64,000 nt of DNA from positions 2,480,001 to 2,544,000 of the forward strand of contig NZ_AP027141.1 of NCBI RefSeq assembly GCF_027943945.1, in the 5' to 3' direction. Position numbers and translations under genes: made by a program. The stretch comes from Microbacterium terricola. GTDB lineage: Bacteria; Actinomycetota; Actinomycetes; Actinomycetales; Microbacteriaceae. The notes beneath the pieces were generated by a model, which saw only the letters and a list, made by a program, of their open reading frames with translations, did no database searches and was not told the DNA's origin. Of the stretch, positions 63,266 through 64,000 are shown in pieces (within the stretch, counting starts at the first letter, position 1; each line of letters starts with the position of its first letter).

Positions 63266-63874
63266 CTACTCGGTGAGGTAGCGCTGCACGGTGGGCGCGA
63301 CGCGTGCGACGAGGTCATCGACCGAGGCACTGGCCACGGCCGGGAGCTTCAGCAGGTAGCGCGCGACGATCAGCCCGGCGACCTGCGAGGCGACGAGCCC
63401 CGCGCGCAGCTCGGCATCGGGCGTGCCGATCGACGCCGCGATGCGTCCGAGCAGCTCGCGCGCGAGGAAGCCGGAGAGCAGCGGCGTCGCGAGCTTGTTG
63501 CCGAGCGCCGAGCGCATCAGCACGACGCCGCGCTTGCGGACATCTGGCCGCTCCCACTGCTCGAGGAGGTAGCGGACGATGCGCTCGCCGAGACCGTCGA
63601 GCGGCCCGTCGAGCAGCAGGGGCACCTGCACGTCCGGGCGGATCGGCGAGCCGATCGTCTCGGCGAACAGATCGGCCTTCGTGCCGAAGTAGTGGTGCAC
63701 GAGCGCGGAGTCGACGCCCGCGCGCGCGGCGATGCCGCGGACGGTGGCGCCGTCGTAGCCGAGCTCGCCGAACTCGTCGACCGCGGCGGTCAGAATGCGC
63801 TCGCGTGAGCCGGACTCCCCCGCCCGCGGGCGGCCGCGGCCCCGCTTCGGGGTCGGCACGGCGAACTCGGGCAT
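63266..63874 (-). CDS. TetR family transcriptional regulator
   Basis: This is a 202-residue repressor. A basic leader (PKRGRGRPRAGESGSRERIL) precedes the helix-turn-helix GATVRGIAARAGVDSALVHH YFGTKADLF. The C-terminal ligand domain resembles the TetR_C_17-type group (VLMRSALGNKLATPLLSGFL). The ATG at 63874 is chosen because TAGGCT on the minus strand lies seven bases upstream; the longer frame has no support. Its target is unknown; the co-directional DUF4287 gene follows. Confidence 0.88.
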   Translation of the reverse strand: MPEFAVPTPKRGRGRPRAGESGSRERILTAAVDEFGELGYDGATVRGIAARAGVDSALVHHYFGTKADLFAETIGSPIRPDVQVPLLLDGPLDGLGERIVRYLLEQWERPDVRKRGVVLMRSALGNKLATPLLSGFLARELLGRIAASIGTPDAELRAGLVASQVAGLIVARYLLKLPAVASASVDDLVARVAPTVQRYLTE

Positions 63875-63929
63875 GGCGCTCAGCCTAGGGCGCGCGTCCG
63901 ACGCGGGGCACCCTCGGGCCCGGGGTGGT

Positions 63930-63992
63930 TCCGGTGACGGTTGCTGCCGCATCTTGCTGTCGCAGCGACCACAACTGACACCTCGCGGGCCA
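63930..63992. repeat. Single copy of the palindromic element seen at 2638-2945
   Basis: GGTGACGGTTGCTGCCGCAT followed after a few bases by GCGACCACAACTGACACCTC and GGGCC matches the array unit, especially copy 4 (CTGCCGCATT, GCGACCACAGTTGACACCTC, GGGCC). It lies upstream of the TetR gene in the last 70 bases of the window and may continue beyond it. Confidence 0.8.
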
Positions 63993-64000
63993 TCCCTGTG

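Overview
The window is about 70% GC and densely coded. Genes commonly overlap by 1-20 bases (ATGA or GTGA junctions), GTG starts are frequent, and many genes begin directly at a TANNNT -10 box with no ribosome binding site. Gene content fits a Gram-positive actinobacterium of the Microbacteriaceae, most like Microbacterium: system II cytochrome c maturation, a BldC-type regulator beside a tiny AURKAIP1/COX24-type protein, an F420-type LLM oxidoreductase, DUF3467, DUF2277, DUF1684 and DUF2207 proteins, and a TM0106-type nuclease-helicase. The genus is inferred from style and content; there is no rRNA gene here to confirm it. I see no tRNA, rRNA, CRISPR array, IS element, prophage or origin.

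Layout. 1-2551: end of an ATPase gene and a YhgE/Pip membrane protein. 2552-2971: an array of four 83-84 bp hairpin repeats. 2972-7819: a minus-strand block with CcsB, ResB, CcdA, a TlpA-type lipoprotein and a histidine phosphatase. 7946-11423: archaeal-type AspRS, a tyrosine-type phosphatase, then small redox and stress proteins (Dabb, glutaredoxin, rhodanese) and BldC. 11513-14611: TetR with a divergent ABC-2 drug-type exporter, then ArsR. 14646-16788: TrkH/TrkA potassium uptake. 16859-22432: housekeeping and metabolic genes (proC, a hydrolase without its nucleophile, CDF transporter, LLM oxidoreductase, tadA, upp, DUF3467). 22477-28803: the TM0106 nuclease-helicase, NAD synthetase and a PPTase-like protein lacking the catalytic residues. 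28897-32026: FAD oxidoreductase, a 39-residue membrane protein, nucleosidase, secreted SGNH hydrolase. 32229-36382: SbcC and SbcD. 36471-38323: small conserved proteins. 38394-46406: a LacI-controlled alpha-xyloside or oligosaccharide operon (binding protein, two permeases, GH31, GH1). 46640-47659: a leaderless cysteine-ended short ORF, three hairpins and an orphan winged-helix regulator. 47796-54919: DNA glycosylase, VOC and GyrI-like proteins, oxidoreductases, a HAD phosphatase and a beta-glucoside-type PTS permease. 55174-60891: a secreted cell-wall protein, a serine hydrolase, a saccharopine dehydrogenase-like protein, a candidate structured RNA, DUF1684 and DUF2207. 60927-63874: MarR with an ABC exporter, DUF4287 and TetR.

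How it works together. Sugar uptake and hydrolysis form one operon with matching LacI operators before the regulator and before the binding-protein gene. Two separate ABC-2 exporters each sit with their own regulator (TetR, MarR). The most unusual material is non-coding: leaderless promoters built from the preceding stop codon, hairpins that contain stop or start codons, several families of dispersed palindromic repeats (two copies fixed in frame inside proteins), a probable attenuation leader, and a three-hairpin RNA ending in a strong terminator.
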